This document shows, piece after piece, positions 20,951 through 29,703 of a stretch of 64,000 nt of DNA; within the stretch, counting starts at the first letter, position 1; every line of letters starts with the position of its first letter. A program made the position numbers and the translations under genes. This DNA is from Dehalococcoidia bacterium (GTDB lineage Bacteria > Chloroflexota > Dehalococcoidia > UBA2979), in NCBI GenBank assembly GCA_009692685.1, contig SHYS01000003.1, positions 1 to 64,000 on the forward strand, written 5' to 3'. The notes beneath the pieces are model-generated. The model worked only from the letters and a program-made list of their open reading frames with translations, did not search any database and was not told the origin of the DNA.

Positions 20951-21988
20951 GTGACTAACCTCGAATCCCTTGGTGAGTTCGGGCTGATCGAGCGCATCGT
21001 GACGCGCCTTGGTGAGGCGGCTGCGCGCAACATCCTGGTGCCTCCGGGCGACGACGCTGCGGCGTGGCGCAATCAAGGCGCGGTCACTGTTGCGACCACG
21101 GACGCGCTCGTGGAGGGCGTGCACTGGCGCAGCGGCCTCGAGGGAACGCGCGCGACGATGTCATGGGCGGACGCCGGCTGGCGCGCCATCGCGAGCAACG
21201 TTTCAGATATCGCGGCGATGGGCGCCATTCCTGACTTCGCCATCGTCAGCGTCGTGCTGGGGCCGGGGCTCGACCTCGACGCGCTCGATTGCCTCATCGA
21301 CGGCATGAGCGCTGCCTGTCTGGCACACGGCGTGCAGATCGCCGGCGGGGACATCGATCGCGGTTCGCAGACTGTCCTTGGCGTCACGCTGATCGGACAC
21401 ACCGAGAGTGACGCGCTCCTGCGCCGTGATGGCGCGCGTCTCGGTGACCTGATCGCCGTTTCGGGCCATCCCGGCGCCTCCAGTGCGGGTCTGGCCCTCA
21501 TCGAGGCAGGCCGCGAGGGCGAGCCCGATGTCGAAGCGCTCCTCGAGGCCAATCGGCGACCGCACGCGCGGGTTGAGCTGGGCCGCGCCGCTATCGAGGT
21601 CGGCGTCCGCTGCGCCATCGATGTCAGCGACGGCCTGCTGCAGGACCTCGGCCACATCGCGGAACGCTCCGGCGTGGGCATCGAGGTAGATCTCGACGCA
21701 CTGTCGCTCTCGATGGACGCCGTAGGCGCGCTCGGCGTCGGTCGCGCACGCGATCTCGCGCTGGGCGGCGGCGAGGACTACGAACTGGCGCTCGCCGGTC
21801 CCGAGGCAGCGTTGCACGCGCTGTGGAGCGACGAGCTGCCCGTGACCGTGGTTGGGCGCGTCGTCGCCGAGCACCCCGGCGAGGCGTGGGCTCTCGACGG
21901 TCGCGGCGAGCGCTACATGCCGTCTTCGAGCGGGTGGGACCACCTGACGGGCGGCAGCGGGCAACAGGGAGCTGTGAGCCCCGCGTGA
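20951..21988 (+). CDS. thiL: Thiamine-monophosphate kinase
   Basis: Phosphorylates thiamine monophosphate to the active diphosphate with ATP. The 345-residue protein has the PurM-like features PPGDDAAAW (32-40), the Mg-binding TTDALVEGVHW, SDIAAMGAIP, AGGDIDRG and CAIDVSDGLLQDLGHIAE. The start is GTG 20951. Its last bases overlap tsaE as GTGA. The thiL-tsaE-tsaB order is seen in many bacteria. Confidence 0.95.
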   Translation: MTNLESLGEFGLIERIVTRLGEAAARNILVPPGDDAAAWRNQGAVTVATTDALVEGVHWRSGLEGTRATMSWADAGWRAIASNVSDIAAMGAIPDFAIVSVVLGPGLDLDALDCLIDGMSAACLAHGVQIAGGDIDRGSQTVLGVTLIGHTESDALLRRDGARLGDLIAVSGHPGASSAGLALIEAGREGEPDVEALLEANRRPHARVELGRAAIEVGVRCAIDVSDGLLQDLGHIAERSGVGIEVDLDALSLSMDAVGALGVGRARDLALGGGEDYELALAGPEAALHALWSDELPVTVVGRVVAEHPGEAWALDGRGERYMPSSSGWDHLTGGSGQQGAVSPA

Positions 21989-22515
21989 GCACCGCCAACC
22001 GACTGCAGGTGACCACCGCGGGTGTCGCGCGCACGCGAGCGCTCGGCAAGCGCCTGGCACGCTACCTGCGTGGGGGCGACGTGCTGCTGCTACAGGGCTC
22101 GCTGGGGGCGGGCAAGACCGCGCTGGCGCAGGGCATCGGGGCCGGGTTAGGGGTCGAAGGCCCCGTGAACAGTCCGACGTTCGTGCTGATGGCGCGGCAC
22201 GACCCGCCTGAGGGCGGGCGCGGGCTGCTGCCCATGTACCACGCCGACCTGTACCGCCTGACCAGCGCCGAGGATGTCGCTGAACTCGAACTGGCGGCGC
22301 AGGCGATCGACGGCGTGCTGCTGGTCGAGTGGCCCGAGCGCGGCCTGGAGGCGTTGCCGCCCGAGCACCTGCTGGTGGTGATTGATCTTGTGGAGGGCGA
22401 GCCCAGCGCGCGCCGCCTGACATTCGTCGCGGTCGGAGAGCGTTACCGCCGCGTGCTCGATGGACTGTCGGCCTCGGGGCACGTCTCACGGAGCGGGAGC
22501 GCCCGTGACCGCTGA
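21985..22515 (+). CDS. tsaE: tRNA threonylcarbamoyladenosine biosynthesis ATPase TsaE
   Basis: ATPase that helps TsaB/TsaD make the t6A modification at position 37 of ANN-decoding tRNAs. The start GTG 21985-21987 overlaps the thiL stop. The Walker A motif GSLGAGKT is at 38-45, followed by VNSPTFVL and MYHADLYRL, and VEWPERG near the end. Length is 176 residues. It overlaps tsaB by 11 bases. Confidence 0.94.
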   Translation: MSTANRLQVTTAGVARTRALGKRLARYLRGGDVLLLQGSLGAGKTALAQGIGAGLGVEGPVNSPTFVLMARHDPPEGGRGLLPMYHADLYRLTSAEDVAELELAAQAIDGVLLVEWPERGLEALPPEHLLVVIDLVEGEPSARRLTFVAVGERYRRVLDGLSASGHVSRSGSARDR

Positions 22516-23209
22516 GCCGCAACGGGTCATCGAGGGATCCGCGGGCCCCGTCCTGGTGATCGACACCGCCTCGAACCGCGGGCTGGTCGGGCTCGTCGAG
22601 CGCGACACGCTGCTGGCGGAGCACGCGTGGACGCTCAGGACGACGTACTCGCTGGAGCTGCTGGCGGAGGTCACCGCGCTACTCGCGGCCTCCGGTGTTG
22701 CCCTCGAGGCGCTGAGCGGCATCGTCGTGGACGTAGGCCCCGGTGGGTATGGCGCGCTGAGGGTGGGAGTCGCGACCGCGCAGGGCCTCGCCCTGGGCCT
22801 CGAGGTGCCGCTGGCGGGCGTTTCGCGCCTCGAGGCGGAGGCCGTTCGGCACATGGAGGGTGGGTTGCCGGTTGTCGCCGTGCACGACGCGGGCGCGGCG
22901 GGACTGGCGTGGGCCGCGTACCAGGGATCGCGCGAGACCTCGGCGCCGCGCCTGAGCACCGTCGAGGAATGCGTCGCCGCCGCGCCCGCGGGCGCGCTGT
23001 GGTGTGGCGACATGACCGAGGAGTTGCGCGCAGTTCTCGATGCAGTCGACGCCGTATCTGCGCGCTGGACCGAGACGCCGCCGGACCAGAACATGCGTCG
23101 GGCGCTGGACCTAGCGAGGCTCGCGCGGAATCACGAGGCGTACCGCGATCCCGCGGATGTCGACGTGTTCTACCTGCGCCCGCCCTTGATCACCAAATCC
23201 CGCGAATAG
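22505..23209 (+). CDS. tsaB: tRNA threonylcarbamoyladenosine biosynthesis protein TsaB
   Basis: Non-catalytic ASKHA-fold partner of TsaD in t6A synthesis. It starts at GTG 22505 (VTAEPQRV) and has 234 residues. It shows [17 protein letters not shown] at the N-terminus and the family motif [20 protein letters not shown], matching the usual GPGSFTGLRIG segment. It is coupled to tsaE by overlap. The tsaD partner is not in this window. Confidence 0.92.
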   Translation: MTAEPQRVIEGSAGPVLVIDTASNRGLVGLVERDTLLAEHAWTLRTTYSLELLAEVTALLAASGVALEALSGIVVDVGPGGYGALRVGVATAQGLALGLEVPLAGVSRLEAEAVRHMEGGLPVVAVHDAGAAGLAWAAYQGSRETSAPRLSTVEECVAAAPAGALWCGDMTEELRAVLDAVDAVSARWTETPPDQNMRRALDLARLARNHEAYRDPADVDVFYLRPPLITKSRE

Positions 23210-23270
23210 CTCGCCGCCCGCGCATCGCGAGCGGTTACCGACAAACAGACGCACACGGAAAGAGAAGCAC

Positions 23271-23720
23271 GTGGAACGGACACTCATCCTGGTAAAGCCG
23301 GACGCCATGCAGCGCGGGCTGGCGGGCGAGGTGCTGAGCCGCCTCGAACGGCGCGGGCTGCGACTGGTGGGGCTGCGGCTGCTACAGGTCGATCGTGCGA
23401 TGGCCGAGCGGCACTACGCCGAGCATGTCGGGAAGCCGTTCTTCGAGGGACTTGTGGCCTACATCACGAGTAGCCAGATCATCGCCGCGGTCCTCGAGGG
23501 GACGAACGCGGTGGTGGCGGCACGCCAGACGATGGGTGTGACCCGCCCCACAGATGCCGCACCGGGGACGATCCGAGGCGACTTCGGTCTCGAGGTGGGC
23601 CGCAACCTCGTGCACGGTTCGGACAGCCCGGAGAGCGCGGAGCGCGAGATCGGCATCTTCTTCGAGGGCCAGCCGGTGCTCACCTGGCCGCGTGACGTGG
23701 ACCGCTGGATCTTCGAGTAG
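23271..23720 (+). CDS. ndk: Nucleoside diphosphate kinase
   Basis: Transfers phosphate between nucleoside di- and triphosphates through a phosphohistidine. The catalytic His115 lies in [16 protein letters not shown]. The N-terminus [16 protein letters not shown] and the length of 149 residues are standard. Starts at GTG 23271. Confidence 0.97.
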   Translation: MERTLILVKPDAMQRGLAGEVLSRLERRGLRLVGLRLLQVDRAMAERHYAEHVGKPFFEGLVAYITSSQIIAAVLEGTNAVVAARQTMGVTRPTDAAPGTIRGDFGLEVGRNLVHGSDSPESAEREIGIFFEGQPVLTWPRDVDRWIFE

Positions 23721-23777
23721 CGACCGAGACCACACCGGCCAGCCTCGGCGGCCTGTGCATCGAGGTACGTGTCGTGA

Positions 23778-23825
23778 GTTCCTTCGGCATGCTCAGGGCA
23801 GGCTCGGCTCACCACGAACGGGGAC
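23778..23825 (+). repeat. REP-like repeat (long form)
   Basis: A long-form copy in the ndk-DinB spacer, nearly identical to 20841-20887 over CTCAGGGCAGGCTCGGCTCA and the terminal ACCACGAACGGGGAC. Confidence 0.82.
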
Positions 23826-23859
23826 AGAGGCGTTAGCGCGTGCCACCGAGGATAGCGTG

Positions 23860-23889
23860 CCCTTCGACTGGCTCAGGGCGAACGGGGAC
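23860..23889 (-). repeat. REP-like repeat (short form)
   Basis: Reads CCCTTCGACTGGCTCAGGGC followed by GAACGGGGAC on the plus strand, the reverse of the copies at 15170 and 20751 and parallel to 63911-63943. Confidence 0.8.
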
Positions 23890-23932
23890 GGCGCTCCGAA
23901 TCGACCGGGCGGGGTTGCCTGTCGAACATCGC

Positions 23933-24382
23933 CTACTTCAGGGCAGCCAGTTCCGCCTCGTAGTGGGCGGCACTGCGGCGGACCTGCTGGCGCAGCGAGC
24001 GGCGTTCCGGGAAGAGGCCCGCGCGACCCCATGCGGCGTCGGGCTGGTCCTTGAGGAGGTCGACCGTCTCCGCGATCGCCTTCGTGAGGCGGTCGATAAG
24101 GCCGGCGGGACGGTGACCGGTCCACTGCTCTGTCTCGGCGACCACTTCGAGGTCGAGCGGCTTGATGACCGGATCGGCCATCCATGCCATGCGGTGGAGC
24201 GCGACCTGATCGTGCTCGGCGTAGGCGACCATATCGCCAAGGACGCGCGCGAACCCGCGACCGCCGCTGCCCCCCGAGGCGTGTCGCGCCAGCGCCTCGG
24301 CACGGTCGGGCACGGTCGCCAGCAATTCGACGTCGGGGAGGTAGATCAGGGCGTTGCCTGTGACGAAGTCGATGCGGCTCAC
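23933..24382 (-). CDS. DinB-like helical protein, function unknown
   Basis: A 149-residue protein starting at GTG 24380-24382 and overlapping the RidA stop as GTGA. It looks like a four-helix DinB/DUF664-type bundle: His in YAEHDQVALHRMAWMADP, a middle helix LIDRLTKAIAETVDLL, then DAAWGRAGLFPERRSLRQQV and a final AAHYEAELAAL helix. Family members bind a metal with three His residues and include thiol-dependent transferases. Assignment is by pattern and only moderately sure. Confidence 0.7.
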   Translation of the reverse strand: MSRIDFVTGNALIYLPDVELLATVPDRAEALARHASGGSGGRGFARVLGDMVAYAEHDQVALHRMAWMADPVIKPLDLEVVAETEQWTGHRPAGLIDRLTKAIAETVDLLKDQPDAAWGRAGLFPERRSLRQQVRRSAAHYEAELAALK

Positions 24383-24840
24383 GCGGACACCTCCAGCCAG
24401 ATCTCAACCTCAACCGCGGCGCCGAGGGGGAGCGAGGTCACACCGAGGGCGAGACGCGCCCCAATGCCTCGATCCTCACCAAAGATGTCCCGCAGTAGTT
24501 CGCTGGCGCCGTTGACGACCGCCGGCTGGCTCGTGAATTCCGGCGTGCCAGCAACGTAGCCGACCGTGCGCACCAGTCTAGTGCCCTCCAGGGTGCCGAG
24601 GAGCGACTTCGCGGCGGCGAGGGCGTTGACCGCGCAGACCCGCGCCGCCTCGTAGCCCTGCTCGATGGTGACGCCGTCACCGAGGCGCCCGGGGTTGACG
24701 ACCTGCCCGTCGCGAGTTGGCAACTGGCCGGAGACGAACACCAGGTTGCCCGAGCGCGAGGCGGGACGGTAGACCGCGAGCGGCGGCGCGACGTCGGGCA
24801 GCTCGATGCCCATCTCGGTCAGTCGTTCGGCCACGGTCAT
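24379..24840 (-). CDS. RidA family protein
   Basis: RidA/YjgF enamine-imine deaminase family. The 153-residue protein has SGNLVFVSGQLPTRDGQV and EQGYEAARVCAVNALAAAKS, both typical, and a C-terminal LGAAVEVEIWLEVSA. The conserved Arg/Glu couple of catalytic RidA is not clear, so it may be a non-catalytic subgroup member. ATG 24838-24840 is preceded by GAGGGGG and is better supported than the upstream ATG at 24858. Confidence 0.85.
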   Translation of the reverse strand: MTVAERLTEMGIELPDVAPPLAVYRPASRSGNLVFVSGQLPTRDGQVVNPGRLGDGVTIEQGYEAARVCAVNALAAAKSLLGTLEGTRLVRTVGYVAGTPEFTSQPAVVNGASELLRDIFGEDRGIGARLALGVTSLPLGAAVEVEIWLEVSA

Positions 24841-24892
24841 CGGGTACCCCCTCGCCATTCCGTCGTGTTTCGCCGGCCCGCGCGTTCGAGCG

Positions 24893-25831
24893 CTAGCCGA
24901 GGGCGGCGCGCTCGTGCACCAGCCGGTCCAGAATCGTATCCAGTTCCTCGTCGCTGAAGAAGTGGAGCGTGAGCGTACCGGCGCCGCCGGGCGAACGGTT
25001 GAGCGTGACCTTGGTGCCCAGGCTCCGGCGGATCGAATCCGCGAGCGCCTCGATCTGGTGGTCCACGGCGGGTTTCGCGGGCGTGGCGCGCTCGGCCGGC
25101 GCCTTGCTCCAGAGTCGCACCAGGCGCTCCGTCTGGCGCACGTTGAGGCCCTCATCGACCACCCGACGCCAGGCGCGGCGGCGTTCTTCGTGGTTCGAGA
25201 TGCCCAGCAGGGCGCGCGCGTGGCCTTCCGAGATCTCGCCGCGGGCCAGCGAGGCGCGTAGGTCATCGGAGAGATCCACGAGGCGCATCGTGTTTGCGAC
25301 GGCGGCGCGGCTACGGCCCACGCGCTCGGCGATGACGCGCTGCGTGAGTCCGAATTCCTCGGCGAGCCGCTGGTAGGCTAGCGCTTCTTCGAGGGGATTG
25401 AGGTCGGCCCGCTGGACGTTCTCGACGATGGCCAGCTCGAGCAGCTCGAGCGGCGTCGATTGCCTCACGGTCACGGGCACGCGGAGGAGCCCCGCCTGCT
25501 GCGCCGCGCGCAGGCGACGCTCGCCAGCGATGAGCTGGTAGAGCGCGACGCCGCCCGGGCCTGCGCCGGGGAGCTCTGAGACCAGCAGCGGCTGGATGAT
25601 GCCGTGCGTGCGCACGGACCCCGTGAGCTCAGCCAGCGCCTCGGGCTCGAAACGCGTGCGGGGCTGCTGCGGGTTGGACACCACGCGCTCGATGGCGACC
25701 TCGGTGACCGGCACGTTCTGGCTCGGTACGGGCGATGAGGAGTGGTCCGCGGTGAGTCGCCGCGACGCTTCGACGGCGGGTTCGGGGATCAGCGCCGACA
25801 GTCCGCGCCCGAGACCAGACTTACGAGGCAT
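24893..25831 (-). CDS. parB: Chromosome-partitioning protein ParB
   Basis: CTP-dependent DNA clamp that loads at parS and spreads. The 312-residue protein starts MPRKSGLGRGLSALIP, the standard ParB opening, has the CTP-binding GERRLRAAQQAG box, the helix-turn-helix region LTQRVIAERVGRSRAAVANT and a C-terminal dimerisation segment (LTLHFFSDEELDTILDRLV). It overlaps the end of the ParA fusion by 11 bases. Two parS sites lie 5 kb upstream at 31017 and 31141. Confidence 0.96.
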   Translation of the reverse strand: MPRKSGLGRGLSALIPEPAVEASRRLTADHSSSPVPSQNVPVTEVAIERVVSNPQQPRTRFEPEALAELTGSVRTHGIIQPLLVSELPGAGPGGVALYQLIAGERRLRAAQQAGLLRVPVTVRQSTPLELLELAIVENVQRADLNPLEEALAYQRLAEEFGLTQRVIAERVGRSRAAVANTMRLVDLSDDLRASLARGEISEGHARALLGISNHEERRRAWRRVVDEGLNVRQTERLVRLWSKAPAERATPAKPAVDHQIEALADSIRRSLGTKVTLNRSPGGAGTLTLHFFSDEELDTILDRLVHERAALG

Positions 25832-27629
25832 TCGCGCCCTCCGTGTTGACTCGACGGTTGTTTGTGTCGGGGCCGTTCGAGGCAGTGGCGCTGGTCGTGG
25901 GTGGATCGGCCGCCAATCGTTCGAGGAGTTCGGCGGCGATGGCGTTGTACGCCGCCGCACCCGGCGAGGACGGGTCGTAGGTCTGGATGGGCTCGCCGTG
26001 ACTGGGCGCCTCGGAGAGGCGCACCGAACGGGGCACGACCGCCTTGAAGGTGGCATCGAAGTGGCGGCGCACCTCCTCCTCGACCTGGCGGGCGAGGTTG
26101 GTGCGGCTGTCGAACATCGTGAGCAGGACGCCGCGGATCCGCAGGCGCGGGTTCAGGCTGCCCCGCACCAGCTCGATGGTGGCGTTGAGGTGCCCCAGTC
26201 CCTCCAGCGCGAGGTACTCCGTCTGCACCGGGATGATGACCTCGTCGGCGGCCGCAAGCGCGTTGACCGTCAGCAGGCCGAGTGAAGGCGGACAGTCGAG
26301 GAAGATGAAGTCGAAGTGTTCGCGGAGCGGCGCGAGCACGCGGCGAAGTCGATACTCGCGCGCCTCGATAGCGACCAGCTCCACCTCGACACCAGCGAGG
26401 GCGGGAGTAGTCGGCGCGAGCCAGAGGCCCGGTGTGTCGGTCTCCACGAGGCCATCGGCGAGCGGTTCGCCGTCGACCAGTGCGTCGTAGAGGGCCGTTG
26501 CCCCCTGTTGCCGCTTGCCGAGTGCGGAGGTGGCGTTGGCCTGTGGGTCGGCATCGATGATGAGGACGCGCATGCCAAGGTTGGCGAGCGCGGCCGCCAC
26601 CGAGATCGTCGAGGTCGTCTTGCCGACGCCGCCTTTCTGGTTGGCGAACGCGATGACGAGGCCGCGTCGCGGTCCGGTGCGCCGCTCCACGGTGGTGGGC
26701 TGCGACGCCGAGGTGGTGGTGGCGGGGGCACTGTCGTCGTCCTCGACCGTAGTTGCAACCTTGGTGCCCGCGCTGTAGAAGGCATCGCGCTGCGCGAGGG
26801 CTTCGGCGAGCGTGAGCAGCGGCGTCGCGCCAGCGTGCTGCACGTGGTGTGCGGCAAAGACGCTCGCGAGTTCGGCGGCACCCTGCTCGTCGGTCACCAC
26901 GTCGAGGGCGAGCGCGAGCATGTAGGCGGTGGCGAAAACATCGCCCGCACCCGTCGCGTCCTGAGCGCCGGCCGGTACGGGCGGTACCTGAAACCGTTGC
27001 GGCCCGACGCAGACCTCAACGCCGCTCGCACCGTGGGTGACGATGAGGCCGGCGAGCCCGGCCGCGAGGGGAGTGAGGTCCTGACCACCGAGGTCGTCGG
27101 AGGAGACGAACACCGTCACGCCCGGGGCGCCGACCGACCGCACCACGAGCGCCGCATCGGTCACAGGCCTCACCTCGCCGAACGCGCCCACGTCACGCAG
27201 CAGCCCTTGCGCCAGAAGGCCACGATACGACGGCGCGGGCAGGCTGAGAAACGAGTGCACGTCGACATCGTCCGGTAGCAGGGGCGCGAGCAGGATCAGG
27301 TCGGGCGTCTGCCAGCCGGGCGGGAGGTCGATGGTAGATAACGTCCAGCCAGCGTCATCGATGACGCGCAGCTGGCGGACGCCCTCGATAGTCCGATGTC
27401 GAAACGCCAGTGTCGAGTCGGTGTCGACGACGTGCAGAGCGTGGCCTGCGAACGCGCTGCGATCGAAGCCTAGTTTGGCGGCGGTGAGGATCTGCGCGCA
27501 CACGCCGAACGCCGAGGCAGTGCGCGCGGCGAAGGTGACCGCACCGCCCGGGGCGACGCGGTCGTCGAAGATATCGGTCGTGATCGGCCCGACGATGAGG
27601 ACTCGCGGCGACCGTTGCCCATCGTTCAC
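25821..27629 (-). CDS. PfkB-family sugar kinase fused to ParA (Soj) ATPase
   Basis: One continuous frame of 602 residues from GTG 27627-27629. Residues 1-290 look like a ribokinase/PfkB kinase: VLIVGPITTDIFDD, APGGAVTFAARTASAFG and the PfkB signature DATGAGDVFATAY at 224-236. After an acidic/Thr-rich linker (about 290-320) comes a complete ParA: deviant Walker A ANQKGGVGKTTS at 329-340, DADPQANATSAL from 359, FIFLDCPPSLG, and a C-terminal PSSPGAAAYNAIA. ParA drives origin segregation with ParB. The kinase substrate is unknown. An internal GTG could also start ParA alone, but no ribosome site precedes it. The gene lies 28 bases after jag. Confidence 0.9.
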   Translation of the reverse strand: MNDGQRSPRVLIVGPITTDIFDDRVAPGGAVTFAARTASAFGVCAQILTAAKLGFDRSAFAGHALHVVDTDSTLAFRHRTIEGVRQLRVIDDAGWTLSTIDLPPGWQTPDLILLAPLLPDDVDVHSFLSLPAPSYRGLLAQGLLRDVGAFGEVRPVTDAALVVRSVGAPGVTVFVSSDDLGGQDLTPLAAGLAGLIVTHGASGVEVCVGPQRFQVPPVPAGAQDATGAGDVFATAYMLALALDVVTDEQGAAELASVFAAHHVQHAGATPLLTLAEALAQRDAFYSAGTKVATTVEDDDSAPATTTSASQPTTVERRTGPRRGLVIAFANQKGGVGKTTSTISVAAALANLGMRVLIIDADPQANATSALGKRQQGATALYDALVDGEPLADGLVETDTPGLWLAPTTPALAGVEVELVAIEAREYRLRRVLAPLREHFDFIFLDCPPSLGLLTVNALAAADEVIIPVQTEYLALEGLGHLNATIELVRGSLNPRLRIRGVLLTMFDSRTNLARQVEEEVRRHFDATFKAVVPRSVRLSEAPSHGEPIQTYDPSSPGAAAYNAIAAELLERLAADPPTTSATASNGPDTNNRRVNTEGANAS

Positions 27630-27657
27630 AGCTGGCGTCGCCCCTTGTCCTGCGCGA

Positions 27658-28794
27658 TCAGGCGGGCATGACTTCCACCTGGCGATCCTGTCCCTCGCCG
27701 ACGCTCGCGGTCGCCACACCGTCCTCCTCCTGCAGGGTGAGATGGATGATGCGGCGCTCGGCGGGCGACATCGGTTCGAGGGTGATCACGTCGCCTGACT
27801 CGCGCACTTCCGCGGCGACGCGCCGGGCAAGCTCGACAAGCGCCTGCTCGCGGCGTTGGCGGTACCGCTCGATATCGACTGCGAAGATCTGCTCGCCGTC
27901 GTAGCGGGAGGAGACGATGACGTTGAGGAGGTACTGGAGCGACTGAAGCGTTTCGCCGCGGCGGCCAATGAGCGCCCCGAGCTCCTCCGAGGTGGCGTCG
28001 TCCGTCCCGACGATGTCGAAGACCTGGGCCATGAGTCCTGCACCATCGCCGGGCGTCTCCGGCTCGCGTACTGTGATGGCCGTCTCGTTGAGACCGAGCA
28101 GCGTCAGCAGGTCGCGCAGGGTGTGACCTGCGAGATCGACCTCGTCCTCAGACTCCAGGATCGGGGCAACCGGACCCTCGTCGGGGGCGCCGGGGATCCG
28201 TACCGGCAGGGTGATCGTGCCTCCGCCGCGCATGCGATCGCGGTCGAAGCCGCGGCCTCTCCCGCCACCGCGCTCACCGCCCCCGCCACCACGGCCGCCG
28301 CGCCCACCATCGCGTGGTCCGCGGCCACCGTCGCGGCTCATCGGTGGGCGTGTACTATAGCCCCCACGCGCGACTGGTGCTGCATCGTCGTCGTCACGCC
28401 GAGGCGGGGCGTCGTCGTCGTTGTCCTCGTTGGCCTCGGCGCGCGCGCGCGCAGCCCCCTCTAGGCGCTGACGTTCTTCCTCGTTGTTGCGGGCGATCGA
28501 TTGGGCCGACGACTGACCACTGCCGCCACGACCGCCGGGGCCACGCCCGCCGCCGCCGCCGCCACCACCGCCTCGGGGGCCCCGTCCACCGCCACCGCGG
28601 CCGCCGACGGGCGGGGCGCCAGCCCTGGCGGTGACGCGCACGATCGACTCTTCGGAGCCGAAGCCCAGGAAGCCGCGCTTACCTTCCCTGACCACCTCGA
28701 TCTCCACCTGGTCGCGATTGAGGCCGAGTTGACGAAGTGCCCGAGCCACCGCGTCCTCGACGTCGACTCCGCTGACCTCCACGACTTGAGCCAT
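27658..28794 (-). CDS. jag: Jag/KhpB-type RNA-binding protein with RGG-rich linker
   Basis: A 378-residue protein starting at ATG 28792-28794, with GAGG 8 bases upstream. Residues 1-55 form the Jag-N domain (VEVSGVDVEDAVARALRQLG, then EGKRGFLGFG). Residues about 60-190 are a low-complexity Gly/Arg-rich linker with many RGG and GGGRG runs and an Asp/Glu patch. A KH domain follows (GALIGRRGETLQSLQYLLNV) and an R3H domain near the C-terminus (SPAERRIIHLTLQEEDGVAT). Jag binds RNA and often sits beside yidC. The long RGG linker is unusual in bacteria. Its start overlaps the yidC tail by 116 bases. Confidence 0.93.
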   Translation of the reverse strand: MAQVVEVSGVDVEDAVARALRQLGLNRDQVEIEVVREGKRGFLGFGSEESIVRVTARAGAPPVGGRGGGGRGPRGGGGGGGGGRGPGGRGGSGQSSAQSIARNNEEERQRLEGAARARAEANEDNDDDAPPRRDDDDAAPVARGGYSTRPPMSRDGGRGPRDGGRGGRGGGGGERGGGRGRGFDRDRMRGGGTITLPVRIPGAPDEGPVAPILESEDEVDLAGHTLRDLLTLLGLNETAITVREPETPGDGAGLMAQVFDIVGTDDATSEELGALIGRRGETLQSLQYLLNVIVSSRYDGEQIFAVDIERYRQRREQALVELARRVAAEVRESGDVITLEPMSPAERRIIHLTLQEEDGVATASVGEGQDRQVEVMPA

Positions 28795-29671
28795 TCTGGG
28801 ACCTCGATTCGGACTGGTTGTCTTCCGTGGCTGCCGAGGCCGCCCCTGTGGCGCCCCCGGAAGACGAGTGGTGTGGCGACCTGGTGCCGGATGGTGGCAG
28901 GCCAAGGAAACTGCGCGCCTGTTCCGGGACGAGTGAGCTGAATGTGAAATCCCCCGGGCCGACGAAGACCCACTGGAGCACGATGCCGATGATCGTCGTC
29001 GCGCTCCAGTAGAGCGCGAGGCCCGCGGGGGCCGTGAAAGCGAAGACGCCGAAGATGAAGGGCATGTAGATCCCCATCATCTTGGTCATCTGCTGCTGCT
29101 GTGCCGACTGTGATGCATTGGCGCCGGCGTTGTGTGAGGTGCTGATGCGCTGCTGCAGCCACATTGACGCCACGACGATGAGCACCAGTGGGAGGTTGCG
29201 AGGCGCGCTGAGGTCCATCCCCACGAAGTGGTTGCTCAACGGGATCGCGTGCTGGAGGAAGTCGTACTTGTACAGTCGCTGCTCAAGGAGGATGAGCGCC
29301 TCGGGGTTGCCGCCCAGCGTGATACGGATGACCTGGTAGAGCGCGAGGAAGAGCGGGATCTGGATGATCTGCCCGCCCAGACAGCCGAGGGGATTGACGC
29401 CCGCCTCCCGATAGAGCTTCATCGTCTCTTCGGTGCGGCGCTTGGGATCCGAGTACTTCTTCTGGATCTCCTGGATCTTCGGGTTGAGATCCTGCATACC
29501 GCGCATCGAGTGGAGCATGCGCAGGGTGAGGGGGAAGGTCACCACACGCGCGATCACCGTGAACAGCAGGATGGCGAGGCCGAACGAACCAAAGGCCAGC
29601 GCGGAGAGCGCGACCAGGAAGTTGATCAGCGGAGCTTCGAGGAGAGTCTGCCAGAGCAGGCCAATAGGCAT
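28679..29671 (-). CDS. yidC: Membrane protein insertase YidC
   Basis: Inserts proteins into the cytoplasmic membrane. The 330-residue protein has the gram-positive-type layout with five helices, beginning LLWQTLLEAPLINFLVALSA and ending GLALYWSATTIIGIVLQWVF. A 75-residue basic, Ser/Gly/Arg-rich tail follows, which could contact ribosomes. The start is ATG 29669-29671 with AAGGA 5 bases upstream. The last 39 codons lie inside the jag gene in another frame. Confidence 0.94.
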   Translation of the reverse strand: MPIGLLWQTLLEAPLINFLVALSALAFGSFGLAILLFTVIARVVTFPLTLRMLHSMRGMQDLNPKIQEIQKKYSDPKRRTEETMKLYREAGVNPLGCLGGQIIQIPLFLALYQVIRITLGGNPEALILLEQRLYKYDFLQHAIPLSNHFVGMDLSAPRNLPLVLIVVASMWLQQRISTSHNAGANASQSAQQQQMTKMMGIYMPFIFGVFAFTAPAGLALYWSATTIIGIVLQWVFVGPGDFTFSSLVPEQARSFLGLPPSGTRSPHHSSSGGATGAASAATEDNQSESRSQNGSSRGGQRSRRRGRGGSGTSSTRPQSRPGGDRGGQGR

Positions 29672-29703
29672 TGGCGTCCTTGCGTTTGTATGCGGTTACG
29701 GCG

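Noticed and set aside
28560..28640. Tandem GC repeats as a CRISPR or VNTR
   Set aside because: The runs are the codons of the Gly/Arg-rich linker of Jag, with no regular unit or spacers.
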